From the NCBI RefSeq assembly GCF_023898315.1, contig NC_064616.1, positions 643,432,974 to 643,496,973 of the forward strand: a stretch of 64,000 bases of DNA. Direction: 5' to 3'. Below the pieces are notes generated by a model. The model saw nothing but the letters and a program-made list of their open reading frames with translations, searched no databases and was not told the origin of the DNA. The stretch is from Schistocerca nitens (taxonomy: Eukaryota; Arthropoda; Insecta; Orthoptera; Acrididae). Numbering within the stretch: position 1 is the stretch's first letter; each line of letters starts with the position of its first letter. Both the position numbers and the translations under genes were made by a program. Below are positions 42,922 to 55,147 of the stretch, in pieces.

Positions 42922-42933
42922 AATAATTTTGCA

Positions 42934-43538
42934 AGCGACAATAATTCCTAAACTCCAAGCAGAACAGATCGTACAAGGCGAACGACCTGTCAGTATCATA
43001 AATAAAGCACAACGCGTCAGTACTATTGGATGTACCTCTGCATGAATATAATTTCTGTTTGTGCTGTTCTGCACGTCAGTGTAATTGCCTTTCATACGCA
43101 CAATTTAATGGGGAAAGATTGTTCAACTTTTCATACAGTGAGAGAGATTGTTCATGTGAGAGAAGTCCATACATAGGAAAGAAAGGATCGACCATACACA
43201 CCTAAATACCCCACTGAGTAAATATATTCGAAGGTTCAAGATCGACACCCGTTACAGATACCTTTTCCTGTGAATGGTTATCTGCTGTTCTCGTATTACT
43301 TTACACACAGTACTGTGTCCGACACGTTTTTACGAGCAAATGATGAAGGACTGGTTTGAGCAAGCATTGCTTCTTCCAAGTCAGAAGTTCGTACAGTTTT
43401 TTGCTCTCCTTGACGGTTGTATTATGGTACTGCTTTGCTTCCCTTACCACGGGAAACATGGTGTGTGACAGATATCATACGTGGATAATTAGCTCCATAC
43501 AAGCTGTCATCTTCCCTGAGTTATCAATATGCTTGTTG
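42934..43538. other. Unassigned sequence
   Basis: No recognised feature. Confidence 0.5.
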
Positions 43539-43547
43539 AAAATCATG

Positions 43548-43739
43548 GCCGGCCATTGTGGCCGAGCGTTTCTAGGCACTTCAGTCTGGAACCGCGCGAC
43601 CGCTACGGTCGCAGGTTCGAGTCGTACCTCGGGCATGGATGTGTGTGATGTCGTTAGGTTTAAGTAGTTCTAAGTTCTAGGGGACTGATGACCTCGCGTG
43701 TTAAGTCTCATTGTGCTCAGAGCCATTTGAACCATTTTT
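43548..43739 (+). repeat. SINE, body family 1, Leu/Ser-like head
   Basis: Short duplication aaaatcatg (43539-43547 and 43740-43748). A small body deletion removed one of the paired ggttagttagg words. Confidence 0.93.
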
Positions 43740-44014
43740 AAAATCATGACTGCAAATTCCTTGATTGGTTTTAATGCCTGTTAACTAGGGCTGATATACC
43801 GAATATTTCAACCTGTGAACACAGATGTCAGTGTTCCAGTTTAACTTCAGAATTGACCATGTCACATCATTTGCAGCGCATTAGTGGAGTCTACTGTCCA
43901 TACGCTTCACGATGTTGACCGTCAATGTTCGTTGCGTTTGCCTAACCTACAATGTTAGCAATTGTGTACATAATAAATCAGTTTATTACATCGTAAAAAC
44001 AACGACTCGTTGAT

Positions 44015-45170
44015 TGGGATATCTACATCAACATATATACTCAGCTAGCGGAGGGCACAATTCGCACCAAAGTCATATTTCTCCTCCTCTGTTCCACTCG
44101 CTGATCGCGAGAGGATAAAACGACTGTCTGAACGCCTCAGTACGAGCTCTAATTTCCCTTATCTTTGAATGATGATCATTGCGCGATTTCAAAGTTGGTG
44201 GTAATAATATATGCTCTACATCCTTGGCGAAGATCGGATTTCGGAATTTAGTGAGCAGCCTCTTCCGTTTAGCACGTCGTCTATCTGCAAGTGTGTCCCA
44301 CTTCAAACTTTCTATGAGATTTGTAACGATCTCGCGATGGCTAAATGTACCAGTCACGAATCTTGCCGCTCTTCTTTGGACCTTCTCAATCTCTTCAATC
44401 AGACCCAATTGGTAAGGGTCCCAAACAGACGAACAATGCTATAAAACTAGACGAACTAACGTATTGTAAGCAATTTCCTTTGTTGTTTCTACCAATAAAC
44501 CACAGTCTAGAGTTCACCTTGCCGTTACTTGAGACCATTTCGAATAGTCACACCCAGATACTTGACGAATGTTGCCGCTTTCAAAGACTGGGCATTTATT
44601 TTGTACTCGTACATTAATGGGGATTCTCGCCTTGTTATACGCAGTAGGTTGTACTTACTAATATTGAGAGATAACTACCAGTCATTACACCACGCATTTA
44701 TTTTCTGCAAATCCTCATTGACTTGTTCTCAACTTTCGTGTGATACTACTTTCCTATAGACTACAGCATCATCGGCGAACAGTGTAATGCCGCTGTCAAT
44801 ACTATCAACCAGATCATTTATGTAAATCGTAAAAAGCAGCCGACCTATTACGCTGCCCTGGGGCACATCTGAAGCTACGCTGGTTTCTGTTGAAGTCACC
44901 ACATTCAGGACGACATACTGCTCTCTGTCTGTTAGAAAACTTTCTATCCAACCGCATATGTCATCGGATAGACCGTAAGCGCGCATTTTTTGGAGCAAGC
45001 GACAGTGCGGGACTGAGTCGAACGCATTTCGAAAGTCGATAAATACGGCGTCAACCTGGGAGCCGGTATCTAGAGCCTGTTGTATATCATTCACGCATGA
45101 CCGCTGTTTCCTAAAACCGTGCTGGTTTCTGCTGATGAGCTTCTCAGACTCTAGAAAGGTCATTATGTCT
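44015..45170 (-). mobile_element. 5'-truncated LINE (CR1/Jockey-like)
   Basis: About 1.15 kb of a non-LTR retrotransposon on the minus strand: part of the reverse transcriptase, an eroded middle, the C-terminal region, and a 3' tail 'tatatatgttgatgtagata'. The 5' part (endonuclease, early RT) is absent, typical of incomplete reverse transcription. Exact edges and duplication were not resolved. Confidence 0.9.
44073..45163 (-). pseudogene. LINE ORF2 reverse transcriptase pseudogene
   Basis: The first block (45163-44729) contains RNQHGFRKQRSCVNDIQQAL, the catalytic line VDAVFIDFRNAFDSVPHCRL, VPQGSVIGRLLFTIYINDL and TLFADDAVVYRK, i.e. RT motifs with FADD in place of the common YADD, ending at a stop after KVVSHES. 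Degenerate residues of the thumb follow. The second block (44408-44073) has IEEIEKVQRRAARFVTG, NLIESLKWDTLADRRRAKRK and YPLAISEWNRGGEI, the conserved C-terminal region of these LINEs. Intervening frameshifts and stops, plus a missing stretch between the blocks, make it inactive. Confidence 0.9.
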
Positions 45171-45284
45171 GAACACTAGTGGAGGCATCCTACATCACAT
45201 TCTGCGTCGTAACATTCGATTCAGTCACCTACAGACCAGATTTCATTTCTTCATTCTGATATATTTTTCTCTTTCCCGCAATTC

Positions 45285-45488
45285 AAAAAATGGTTAAAAT
45301 GGCTCCAAGCACTGTGGGACTTAACATCTGAGGTCATCAGTCCCCTAGACTTAGAACTACTTAAACCTAACTAACCTAAGGACTTCACACACATCCATGC
45401 CCGAGGCAGGATTCGAACCTGCAACCGTAGCAGCAGCGCGGTTCCGGACTGGAGCGCCTAAAGCCACTGGGCCACAGCGCCTGGCCTT
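45285..45488 (-). repeat. SINE, body family 1, Leu/Ser-like head
   Basis: Near full length; duplication ccgcaattc (45276-45284 and 45489-45497). The head is somewhat diverged (gccaggcgctgtggcccagt on the minus strand). Confidence 0.92.
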
Positions 45489-45497
45489 CCGCAATTC

Positions 45498-46184
45498 CTT
45501 GAAGTTTATTTCATTGTTACATAAGCACCCTGTGTACTGGGCACGAATCTAAAAAGTTAAGTTTGGAAAGGTGCTTTGTAGGATGGGGTTCTAATTCCAT
45601 TTCCTACGCTGTTTACAATTAATACATGCCTTAAAAGAAATTATGCCACTTTATGATGTGCGGTAACGGTACGTCTTAGGAGTGTAACTTAGCACTACGT
45701 GTCGGAAAGACGGAGAGAAATTGTGAGGAGAGCTTCCCGCGGTCCTCGCAGCAGCTCCTGTCGGGTCGATGCTAACCGAAGCCAAGGCCTACTCTGCACT
45801 AATCTCCGCTCGGCTCTAGGGTTCACTGCAACGGGCCGCGCAGCTCGAACAATGAGACGGTCGGTTTGCAGTTTTACGAGACCGTTTCCCTCTGACCTCA
45901 AACAGGCCGCCCGTTTTGTGAGATGAACGATGACATGGTACAAGTCATTCTACCGTCGGGGCGTCGTTGCTGTACTGCAGAAAACTGCGAAACCAAGTAC
46001 CGTAAAACAAACGCATTGTGGAATGAGATGAGTGATCTTCAGACGGAACTAACACGAGTTTAATGCATTCTAATGAAGCGATGAATTGTTCTTGGCATCC
46101 TTATTTAGATAGGGGTTGTCTTTGGTTATCTGTAAACTTACTTTCGTCGTTCGAAATGACGTTTGGGGATGGGGGCCGGGGGTT
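45498..46184. other. Unassigned sequence with a CpG-rich patch at 45700-45930
   Basis: Frames on both strands across 45695-45943 overlap almost exactly, the signature of composition rather than coding. Confidence 0.4.
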
Positions 46185-46198
46185 GAGGAGATTTCAAA

Positions 46199-46400
46199 AA
46201 AATGGTTCAAATGGCTCTGAGCACTATGGGACTCAACTTCTGAGGTCATTAGTCCCCTAGAACATAGAACTAGTTAAACCTAACTAACCTAAGGACATCA
46301 CAAACATCCATGCCCGAGGCAGGATTCGAACCTGCGACCGTAGCGGTCTTGCGATTCCAGACCGCAGCGCCTTTAACCGCACGGCCACTTCGGCCGGCTA
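46199..46400 (-). repeat. SINE, body family 1, Leu/Ser-like head
   Basis: Full length; exact 14-base duplication gaggagatttcaaa (46185-46198 and 46401-46414). Confidence 0.96.
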
Positions 46401-46692
46401 GAGGAGATTTCAAAGTTCGCGTATGGACAGGGCAGGTAATCATCATATTAGACGAAATTCTCGTTTATTTGTACATGGTAAATTTTCAGCTATTCATAGA
46501 GTGTCATCACTGAACCTTTCAAAATGTAATAAACAATTCACGACTGACGTCAAGGCTAGATTACATTATTGGACTTTTTATTTACATATCGTTATGTTAT
46601 TAGTACTTGCAGGAGACGATGCGGGTGCTGAAGTGTAGTTATGTCAAATAAACGACTGTCTCCCGTATACTTTTTATGCTTCGATAGTAAAT

Positions 46693-46893
46693 TGGAAATT
46701 TGGAAATTTGTGGTAAGTTTCTATGGGACCAAACTGCTGAGGTCATCGGTCCCTAGGCTTACACATTACTTAAACTAACTTACGCTAACGACAACACACA
46801 CACCCATGTCCGAGGGCGAACTCGAACCTGCAACTGAGGAAGCCGCGTGAATCGTAGCAAGGCGACCTAGACCGCGCGGCTACGCAGCGCGGC
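46693..46893 (-). repeat. SINE, divergent family-1 relative
   Basis: The body reads 'gtttctatgggaccaaactg' and 'ctgaggtcatcggtccctag'. The head ends gccgcgctgcgtagccgcgc on the minus strand, distinct from both main heads. A 10-base duplication with one mismatch (gatagtaaat 46683-46692; gacagtaaat 46894-46903) borders it. Confidence 0.8.
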
Positions 46894-46903
46894 GACAGTA
46901 AAT

Positions 46904-49900
46904 ATATTGGTTTTTAATAAATGGGTGATAATCTCTTGTCGGGGGTGAGGTGATCTACGAATCACCACATCTGTCAAACCTTTCATCTATTTCCACCAAT
47001 TTTTTCATCATGTAAACAGAGTGAGAGATTGAAGACATCGTTAAATTTAAAAACAAAATAAAAATGAGTCCACTCACATAAATTTTTATAATAAATTACA
47101 AAGAAATACGTTTTGTAAAGAAGGATTTTCAGCTAATATTGCGTGAGAGATGTGAGAAATTCAAGATACGCAGCAATTATAGTCGGGAGAACAATTTCCG
47201 AAGGCGTTGTGGCCTTCAGGTCAAAAGCCGAAAATTTAAAAAATAAAAAAGCTCTTTCTATGTTCCAAGTATTTTTATTTTTCTGGAATCACTTAAACGG
47301 TTCTTTACATCCAGTTAACAGAACAGGAATGTTCTATTTTAAACTAATTCTGCAGATTCGTGCGTTAATAACTACTGTTACTCATTTACACACCAGAAAT
47401 TTGTTATTGGTGCACATACTTCAAGTAAAATTACATCATCTTATATTATATACAGGTGAAAGTATGTTCATTTTTAGGAAACGTTGCCGTGTGCAGTTGT
47501 ACTTGGAGTTTCGATTGCTTCAGAAAGATGTGCGATATTTAGCACTTTTAGTTATTCGAGACTGTCATCTACTTCCTCTTTCATTTTAATTACATAAAAA
47601 GCTGTACTCACACCGCAAAAACACTACGAAACATGTAACAAATTCTAGCTTCGCGGCGTTTGAAAGAAGCCTCGCCTTTCCTATTGAATTTTAGCAGACT
47701 TAAACTTCAGCGTGTAGCACTTCAGACCACTGTCAAATTTTTCTTTAGCTGAAGATAGTTTAACTGATTGACTTATGTGTGTAACAAGCGGGCGTAGACC
47801 TTAGTGACTACACTGTAGACAGATCGCGACGCGCTCCCTTTCCGGCGGCCTATCGCCTCCGCGCGGCGGCTCTGTTGGCAAACAGCTTATCACACTAATC
47901 TCGGTCACATATATCTACAATAGCTTTGTTTGCTTTGTTTGCAGGTTTACTCGAAATGTGACCCGCAGCCACAAACACTGACGACAAAAAGCGCCATAGC
48001 ACTGTTTACGCTCCTCTCGCTGCTCGCCACATTATGTAAGGACATCATCACTTTTTACGAAATTCGTGTAATGGTAATGCACTCTGCTTCATCTGGTGAT
48101 GTAACCTGCGCTGCTCGAACAATTCGCATTAAGCCATAGAAAGCTGACACGGTGGTAATACGAAAGCCGATTTAAAAAAATGTTAAAAGACGAGAATGAC
48201 GCAGGTTACTATTATCAGTTCATACATTATTTCATATGGAACAAACGGGTAGATGACGAATCTGCGAGAATTGACAGCAACCCAGTTTACACTACATGAT
48301 CTGTCAGCTGCTGACATGTGTAGGCGCGTAACAAACGAACTACTCTTTTATTACGGAACTAGAGTCACAGCAGGGATCATAAATAAATACTGCCATGAAT
48401 TCAGTCAAAATTGTTCACTTGATTGTTAGCATGTTGCGGAATTGTTTCCGCCTGTGACAGAGAATCCATGTTATAAAATGCCTTCTTGGTGTTTCTGACG
48501 CATCTGCAGTTCCCACAAGATCAGTTTAACGGGTTTAATTAATCAGAGGCAAAGAATTGGTATATCTGATTTCATGCGGGCTAGAGAGCAACAGAAACAC
48601 TTTCTCAAAAATACAGATCTCATGACAGTTAATCATACACTGAAACGGTGTGGGTGAAACAGGAATTGCTACACATGGAAGAAGGGTGCGACAGTCACTG
48701 GCAGTGATACATTGATTGAGCGACTGAGATCTGAAAGAGTTCATAAGTTAGAAAACACTGGAGGAAGACTGCGAAAAAGCTACAGAAAAGCGACAAGTGA
48801 GGTTCAAAGCAGAGTAAATACACTAATATGGAAAATTAACTTTCCGTCTTGTGTTCTTAAGAGAAAGTATCCTTTGGCCTACAGCTCTAATGACGGGAAG
48901 TGAAGTCGCTTGTAAGATCTAATAACACCAATGCGTGTGTTTGTCTTTCTTCTCTAAATAAATATCTAGTAATATCTAGTAAAAGGGACTGAGTTCTCTT
49001 CCTGTTTAAATAGATGTATCTATCGCTCCATGTACAATTGTTTGGTGGTGGTTAATCTCCCATCCACATGAATTTATTGATAGATATGGCCAATTTAAAC
49101 CATGTAATGTAGTAGTTAAGTGTGAGTAGCTATCTCGGTTGAAACTCCATTGTTGAATTCAACAGTTTCGTTAATTTACTATGACGATCATGATGTTCAA
49201 AACCATATGCTGGTACTTTTCTTTGTGATCAGTATGGAGGGTCTTGTTAACTGAGTTAGATTTCCATAAATGATTGACACTTTCACGGTAGTGGTTGATG
49301 TGTGGAGATTTGTAAGGTGAAATCCTTATCGTGAACTGGCCGGCTTGTGCATTTAAGGAGAATGCTGCCACTTGGTGATTTTAGTACCGTATGTGCATGT
49401 TTAAAGTGTATGTATTATTTTAAATGTATTGCATATTTATGATGTTGCACAGTGTAATTATAACAGTTTTTAGCTATGACGTGAGTGTCAGGAAATGAAC
49501 CTTTATTTGGCAGTTAGATTGTTCTCATGCCCAGACACGTCTACACTTCGTCGCATTTGTCTGGAACACCGGAAAACCACAATGCCAACCAGTGACACTG
49601 TGACCTTTCGATTCACGAGATCTGTTGAAACTATAGGTTTTTGGGAACGCTTGCGTCGCGCTTAAGGGCTAACGCCGAACATCGCGTGCGGTTAATGATC
49701 GCAGTCGCTCTCATACGTTCTCGTATGCGAAAGTCCCGCTGCTTAACTACCAGTCTGGATTAAGGAGTCGTAAACATGCGTATCAGCTGAAGAGCCACGA
49801 GGAGTGGCCTCCTGTTCTTTTCTGCGAATGATGTTTGGCAGAGTGCTTAACCTTCGCGAGACTAGGAGACATAACAATGATGCATGTACTACAGTTAATT

Positions 49901-50124
49901 TTAACAGATAGCCATGTCAGTTACCACTTCAACAGTAAAATAAATAATATGTGTTCTACCAGAAATATGCTGCTATTAAACTACCAGTTATCTGAGACTT
50001 AGTAATTCTCCCTCACTGGGTGTTTGACCAGTGTTTCAGTTTCATCTGATGGATGTCTCTAGCAGTAGCCACCGAGCACCGTCAAAGTAGCAGCACGGAG
50101 GACTACTACAGGCCCCCCTTGCAA
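46904..50124. other. Unassigned sequence
   Basis: The largest frame, 47143-47589 plus (148 codons), has no recognisable domain and an ordinary AT-rich chance composition. A short CpG-rich patch lies at about 47825-47880. No repeat family recognised. Confidence 0.45.
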
Positions 50125-50285
50125 TAGTGTATAACGTCCCGTCAGCGACGATTTCATTAATGACTGAGTGAAAGCTCGAATGCGAAAGAAAATCAGTCGT
50201 GTCCGTTTCAAACGAATCATACCAGCATTTGCCGGAATTGATACAGGGAATCCACGGAAAACTCAAACCTTGATGACCGAACAAG
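50125..50285 (-). repeat. S2-family SINE fragment
   Basis: 'tataacgtcccgtcagcgac', 'cagtcgtgtccgtttcaaac', 'gaatcataccagcatttgcc' and 'ccacggaaaactcaaacctt' are in S2 order. The tRNA-like head is missing. Confidence 0.75.
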
Positions 50286-51469
50286 AAATAGAAGCAGATT
50301 TCTCCCAAATTCATGTCTTAAACATTGTTTCACCTTGCTCATTCCATGCAATAGGGAGGTTTGTCTGATGAAGAACGAAACACAAGAGCAGAGGCGGTCG
50401 CTTGTAAGTGCAGCCCGCTATTACGATTAGCACGCGCTGGATAGAGGTTGATGGCCAGTGTGAAAGTCCTGCTCGCTCACGGATTATCTGCCTTGAATCG
50501 GTGTCATATTGATAACTTTCCTATTCTTTGTGAGAAAGCCAGTCAGTAAGAAGAATGCGACTGCTGTTTGTCTGGATTCGGTATGCAAGGCCTTATCTTC
50601 GGGCTTCTTATCACATCCCGCGCCAGACGAGAACTTCGTAGCTGATCCGAATACAGAAAAATTAAGCGACCTGATTAAAGTCTAGAAATTTAACTCGCTT
50701 TATTCCTAAACGATTAGGAGTTAGGTGTTAGTTGACAGTTAGGCTTCATGACAAACTAACTGTAAGCACATGTTGCGCAATGCCTGTAAATGGTAGGTGT
50801 AAAATCTGTTTTTCTTACGCAAAAAAATTACAGAAAGAAGGAATACAGATTTCTACGGAAAAAATAGGTGTCTCCACGGTTTTTATTTAAGTGTCTTCTC
50901 TACGGCAATGGATGAACAGAAATTCCGAAAAGCTTCTCTAACTACCATAAAGTTGTCATTCAGCCGATGGTGGATGCAGAGGCCGAATTGAAGCACAGTG
51001 ATTGGAACTTTCTGAGAAGTACGTGAGCCTAACAAATCCTTCACCTAACATTGTCAACGGTATTTCATAGTTCTACCTTCTGTAATCAGCTACGCTCATT
51101 ACGCTAGCAGCCGAAATACTCATACATACTTCTTCTTGATTTCAGTCTCGAGTAATGGCTTCTCCTCTTTATTTCAAAGCAAAGACTTTCCTACACAGAA
51201 AAGCTGATAATTCTGCCGAGAAATAGGTTCGTAAGCTTGACACCGAACGCATATTGCTGTACTGTGTATTCTTAGAATGCGTTTTACATGTGATACACGG
51301 AAATTTCTCTCACTAGGTCCAGTGATGTCTAGTTAGTACGTCCCTCGTTCACGTTCACAACCAACACTTTGTATAACGCCTTATGGCTGAAGTTCGAGTA
51401 TTACTGTTTCCCGAGGTTTATGTTTCAGTGAGTTTCTGTTTAGCCGCACGTCTGAAGTCAGTATAAATC
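50286..51469. other. Unassigned sequence
   Basis: No recognised feature. Confidence 0.5.
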
Positions 51470-51482
51470 CATAGTCATATCA

Positions 51483-51633
51483 AATGGTTGAAATGGCTCT
51501 GAGCACTATGGGACTCAACTGCTGTGGTCATCAGTCCCCTAGAACTTAGAACTACTTAAACCTAACTAACCTAAGGACATCACACACATCCATGCCCGAG
51601 GCAGGATTCGAACCTGCGACCGTAGCAGTCGCA
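51483..51633 (-). repeat. SINE, body family 1, Leu/Ser-like head, 5'-truncated
   Basis: Exact 13-base duplication catagtcatatca (51470-51482 and 51634-51646). The head is cut in its variable-arm region (minus-strand start tgcgactgctacggtcgcag), again truncation at insertion. Confidence 0.95.
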
Positions 51634-51646
51634 CATAGTCATATCA

Positions 51647-52094
51647 TCAATTGGCATCCTTCCCATGGTGACTTTTGTTAAATGACATCATCACTATATA
51701 AAATGCGACACTTACAGTTAAAATATGCCTCTTTGTGCTCCATTCTTGAACCCGACGATACTTTTACACTCAGATTTCCTGTCCTTGTCAGCATCTAACA
51801 ACTTTTGCCGAGGCAACGAACCGCTTATCCAGTCGGAAACTCTTTGAGTGTTCTTCCAGGAATGCTGTTCCATTATCGGACGGAGTTTTGTACTACGCCA
51901 GGACCTTTTAAACACGTATCTGAGACTCAGGCTGTCAGAATTCGTTCATCAGTATGCAAAAAATACAGCTGAAGGACAACTATCTTTTTTCGGGTTTAAA
52001 GCAATCTAGATTGATTGGTACACGCTAATTAAGCAAATGATAAAGGTGGTGTCATCGATCAACAGAGTTCTCCAAGGATTTACGTTACCCACAA

Positions 52095-52095
<1 letters not shown>
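51647..52095. other. Unassigned sequence
   Basis: No recognised feature. Confidence 0.5.
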
Positions 52096-52147
<52 letters not shown>

Positions 52148-52168
52148 CGTGCGCGCGCGCGCGCACAC
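52096..52168. repeat. (AC)n/(GC)n microsatellite
   Basis: About 22 AC units, then a mixed acacgtgcgcgcgcgcgc stretch and back to ACAC. The alternating purine-pyrimidine run is a Z-DNA candidate. Confidence 0.95.
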
Positions 52169-52550
52169 AAATACTGAGAGGAAGAGATAGAGAAAACACA
52201 AAAACATCTAATGAGTTCATAATTTCTAACACTTGTTCTACCTCTTCCATACTACATTAACTATTACTTTTTTTTATCTTACGACTGCTCGAAAAAATTA
52301 AAATAATGACATTAACACAGGATGGACAAAAGGAACTAGTGTGGAAAATATTTATAAAACTGGCGCGAAACTGACCGTCGCTAATCAACAAGAGGATTGC
52401 CCACCACAAAAAAATGCTGGAAAACATCATTTAGATTCACCAATCGGTTGCTGCCACATGTTTGCACGTGTACATCGCCCGCGTGCTCTGTTCCGAGAAC
52501 TTAGCTGTATGTTATTACGTTTGAGTGAGTGACAGGAGCGGACATGCTTA

Positions 52551-52995
52551 GTGACCAGTTCAGTGCAATACAGAATACATGTATTTATTGTCGAGTGTTG
52601 TGCGAAACACATTTCGTGGAAAAGTTGTGCGAAACAGTGTGCGCACGAATTTAAGACTGGACGTGTCTTTGTAGAACATCCAGCAAAGTCTGCAATCCAG
52701 AACATAGTGGCTAAACGGTCCAAAAGTGGTTCTAGGGCAAATAAAAACCGTAACTATCCGAAAAGAGATCGAACACCAGAAAATATTGCTCGAATGAAGG
52801 AAAGCCTGGATCAAAATCCGACGAAATCTCAACCTCGTTTATTTGTGCACGTGGGTGTTAAGAAATCGTCGTGTCGAAAAGTTATCAAAAAAGGCCTGTA
52901 TCTGTATCCTGACGAATTTACTGTTGTGCGTGAGGTACAGCGTCCAGCGTGTGTTCGGACATGTCCGAAAGAACAGACACTATTTTTTATTCAGT
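52551..52995 (+). pseudogene. Mariner-like transposase N-terminal fragment with lost start codon
   Basis: The frame begins GTG ACC AGT TCA GTG CAA, which reads as the family start with ATG changed to GTG. It carries two helix-turn-helix style blocks: KTGRVFVEHPAKSAIQNIVA / KRSKSGSRANKNRNYPKR, then RTPENIARMKESLDQNPTKS and HVGVKKSSCRKVIKKGLYLY, PDEFTVVREVQRPACV. This is the DNA-binding half of a DUF4817-type transposase. The gene ends at a (TA)n tract at 52997, where the catalytic half should begin. No inverted ends were found. Dead. Confidence 0.7.

Positions 52996-52996
<1 letters not shown>

Positions 52997-53042
<46 letters not shown>
52997..53042. repeat. (TA)n microsatellite
   Basis: About 22 uninterrupted TA units abutting the truncated transposase. 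Confidence 0.95.
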
Positions 53043-53043
<1 letters not shown>

Positions 53044-53088
53044 GACGTAAGAGAGACTCAGAACTCAGCCACACTCGGGATTTGTAAC

Positions 53089-53195
53089 AAAACCGATGGC
53101 GACAAGTGAAAATTTTTGCCAGACCGGGACTCGGACCCGGATTTCCCGCTGTAAGCGAGCGCTCACCTTAAGGGTTTCGGCTATCCGAGCACACT
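53089..53195 (-). repeat. tRNA-derived SINE head, fourth family
   Basis: The minus strand carries 'gctcggatagccgaaaccct' (A-box side), 'taaggtgagcgctcgcttac', a long variable-arm-like segment, and 'ccgggtccgagtcccggt' (B box), then 'ctggcaaaaattttcac'. This matches from memory a separate class-II-tRNA SINE of orthopterans. The body is not clear. Confidence 0.65.
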
Positions 53196-53727
53196 TTCCG
53201 TCTAACGCAGATGCTCATCTTGTCGTGCGCTGTACATGCATCGTTCCACTGTCCATTATCCTCAATGCTCGCGGTTCCGTCTGATTCCTGTCGGACATAA
53301 GGTACACAGAAAGGTATCATTATTTGCCGCCAGATGCACACACACAAACACACAATATATACACAGGGTGGTCCATTGATAGTGACCGGGCCAAATATCT
53401 CATGAAATAAGCATCAAACGAAGAAACTACAAAGAACTAAGCTCCTCTAGCTTGTAGGGGGAAACCAGATGGCGCTATGGTTGGCCCGCTAGATGGCGCT
53501 GCCATAGGTCAAACGGATATCAACAGCATTTTTTAAAATATGAACCCCCATTTTTATTACATATTCGTGTAGAACGTAAAGAAATATGAATTTTGTAGTT
53601 TGACCACTTTTTTCGCTTTGTGATAGATGGCGCTGTAATAGTCACAAGCGTATAAGTACATGGTATCACGTAACATGCCGCCAGTGCGAACGGTATTTGC
53701 TTTGTGACACACATTACTCGTGTTAAA

Positions 53728-54792
53728 ATGGACCGTTTACCAATTGCGGAAAAGGTCAATATCGTGTTGATGTATGCCTGTTGTGATCTAAATGCCTAAT
53801 GGGCGTGTGCTATGTATGCTGTTCGGTATCCTGGACGACATCATCCAAGTGTCCGGACCGTTCGCCGGATAGTTACGTTATTTAAGGAAACAGGAAGTGT
53901 TCAGCCACATATGAAACGTCAACCACGACCTGCAACAAATGATGATGCCCAAGTAGGTGTTTTAGCTGCTGTCGCGGCTAATGCGCACATCAGTAGCAGA
54001 CAAATTGAGCGAGAATCGGGAACCTCAAAAACGTCGGTGTTGAGAATGCTACATCAACATCGATTGCACCCGTACCATATTTCTATGCACCAGGAATTGC
54101 ATGGCGACGAGTTTGAACGTCGTGTACTGTTCTGCCACTGGGCACAAGAGAAATTACGGGACGATGACATGTTTTACACGCGTTCTATTTAGCGTCGAAG
54201 GGTCATTCACCAACAGCGGTAACGTAAACTGGCATAATATGCACTATTGGGCAACGGAAAATCCACGATGGCTGCACAAGTGGAACATCAGTGACCTTGG
54301 CGAGTTAATGTATGGTGCGGCATTATGGCAGGAAGGATAATTGGCCCCCATTTTATCGATGGCAATCTAAATGGTGCAAGGTATGCTGATTTCCTACGTA
54401 ATGTTATACCGATGTTACTACAAGATGTTTCATTGCATGACAGAATGGCGATGTACTTCCAACATGATGGATGTCCGGCACACAACTCGCGTGCGGTTGA
54501 AGCGGTATTGAATTGCATATTTCATGACAGATGGTTTGGTCGTCGAAGCACCATACCATGGCCCGCACGTTCACCGGATCTGTCGTCCCCGGATTTCTTT
54601 CTGTGGGGAAAGTTGAAGGATATTTGCTATCGTGACCCACCGACAATGCCTGACAACATGCGTCAACGCATTGTCAATGCATGTGCGAACATTACGGAAG
54701 GCGAACTACTCGCTGTTGAGAGGAATGTCGTTACACGTATTGCCAAATGCATTGAGGTTGACGGACATCATTTTGAGCATTTATTGCATTAA
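53728..54792 (+). pseudogene. DD41D transposase pseudogene with mutated first Asp
   Basis: It starts MDRLPIAEKVNIVLMYACCD and meets TAA at codon 24 (53797-53799). The same frame then continues with an HTH (HPSVRTVRRIVTLFKETGSV), a linker, and HISSRQIERESGTSKTSVLR. It shifts frame near 54180 (block VLFSVEGSFTNSGNVN) and returns near 54325 (RIIGPHFIDGNLNGARYADF). The second Asp is in FQHDGCPAHN and the third in SPDLSSPDFFLWG; I count 41 residues between them. The first catalytic Asp of the FSDE motif reads Val (FSVEGSF, GTC where GAC is expected). It ends VDGHHFEHLLH. Dead by several independent lesions. Confidence 0.92.
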
Positions 54793-55093
54793 TGTGGTAT
54801 TTACAGGTAATTCTCAGAAATGATAAGTTCACAAAGGTACATGTATGACATTGGAACAACCGAAATAAAATGTTCAACCGTACCTACGTTCTATATTTTA
54901 ATTTAAAAAACGTACCTGTTACTAACAGTTCGTCTAAAATTGTGAGCTATATATTTGTGACTATTACAGCGCCATCTATCACAAAGCGAAAAAAGTGGTC
55001 CAACTAAAACATTCATATTTCTTTACGTACTGCACGAATATGTAATAAAAAGTGTGGGTTCCTATTTAAAAAAACGCTGTTGATATCCGTTTG

Positions 55094-55147
55094 GGGGACT
55101 GATGACCACAGCAGTTACGTCCCATAGTGCTCAGAGCCATTTGAGCC
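55094..55147 (+). repeat. 54-bp SINE 3' fragment inside a transposon inverted repeat
   Basis: 'ggggactgatgaccacagca' to 'ctcagagccatttgagcc' is the last 54 bases of family 1. It is flanked by the exact 11-base duplication atatccgtttg (55083-55093 and 55148-55158), so it is an insertion of a severely 5'-truncated copy and not a deletion relic. Confidence 0.95.

Noticed and set aside
47143-47589. 148-codon frame
   Set aside because: No domain, no similarity I can recognise, and Leu/Phe/Lys-rich composition expected from AT-rich DNA.
52096-52168. Functional Z-DNA regulatory element
   Set aside because: The alternating purine-pyrimidine run could adopt Z-form, but no nearby gene or promoter signal supports a regulatory role; reported only as a microsatellite.
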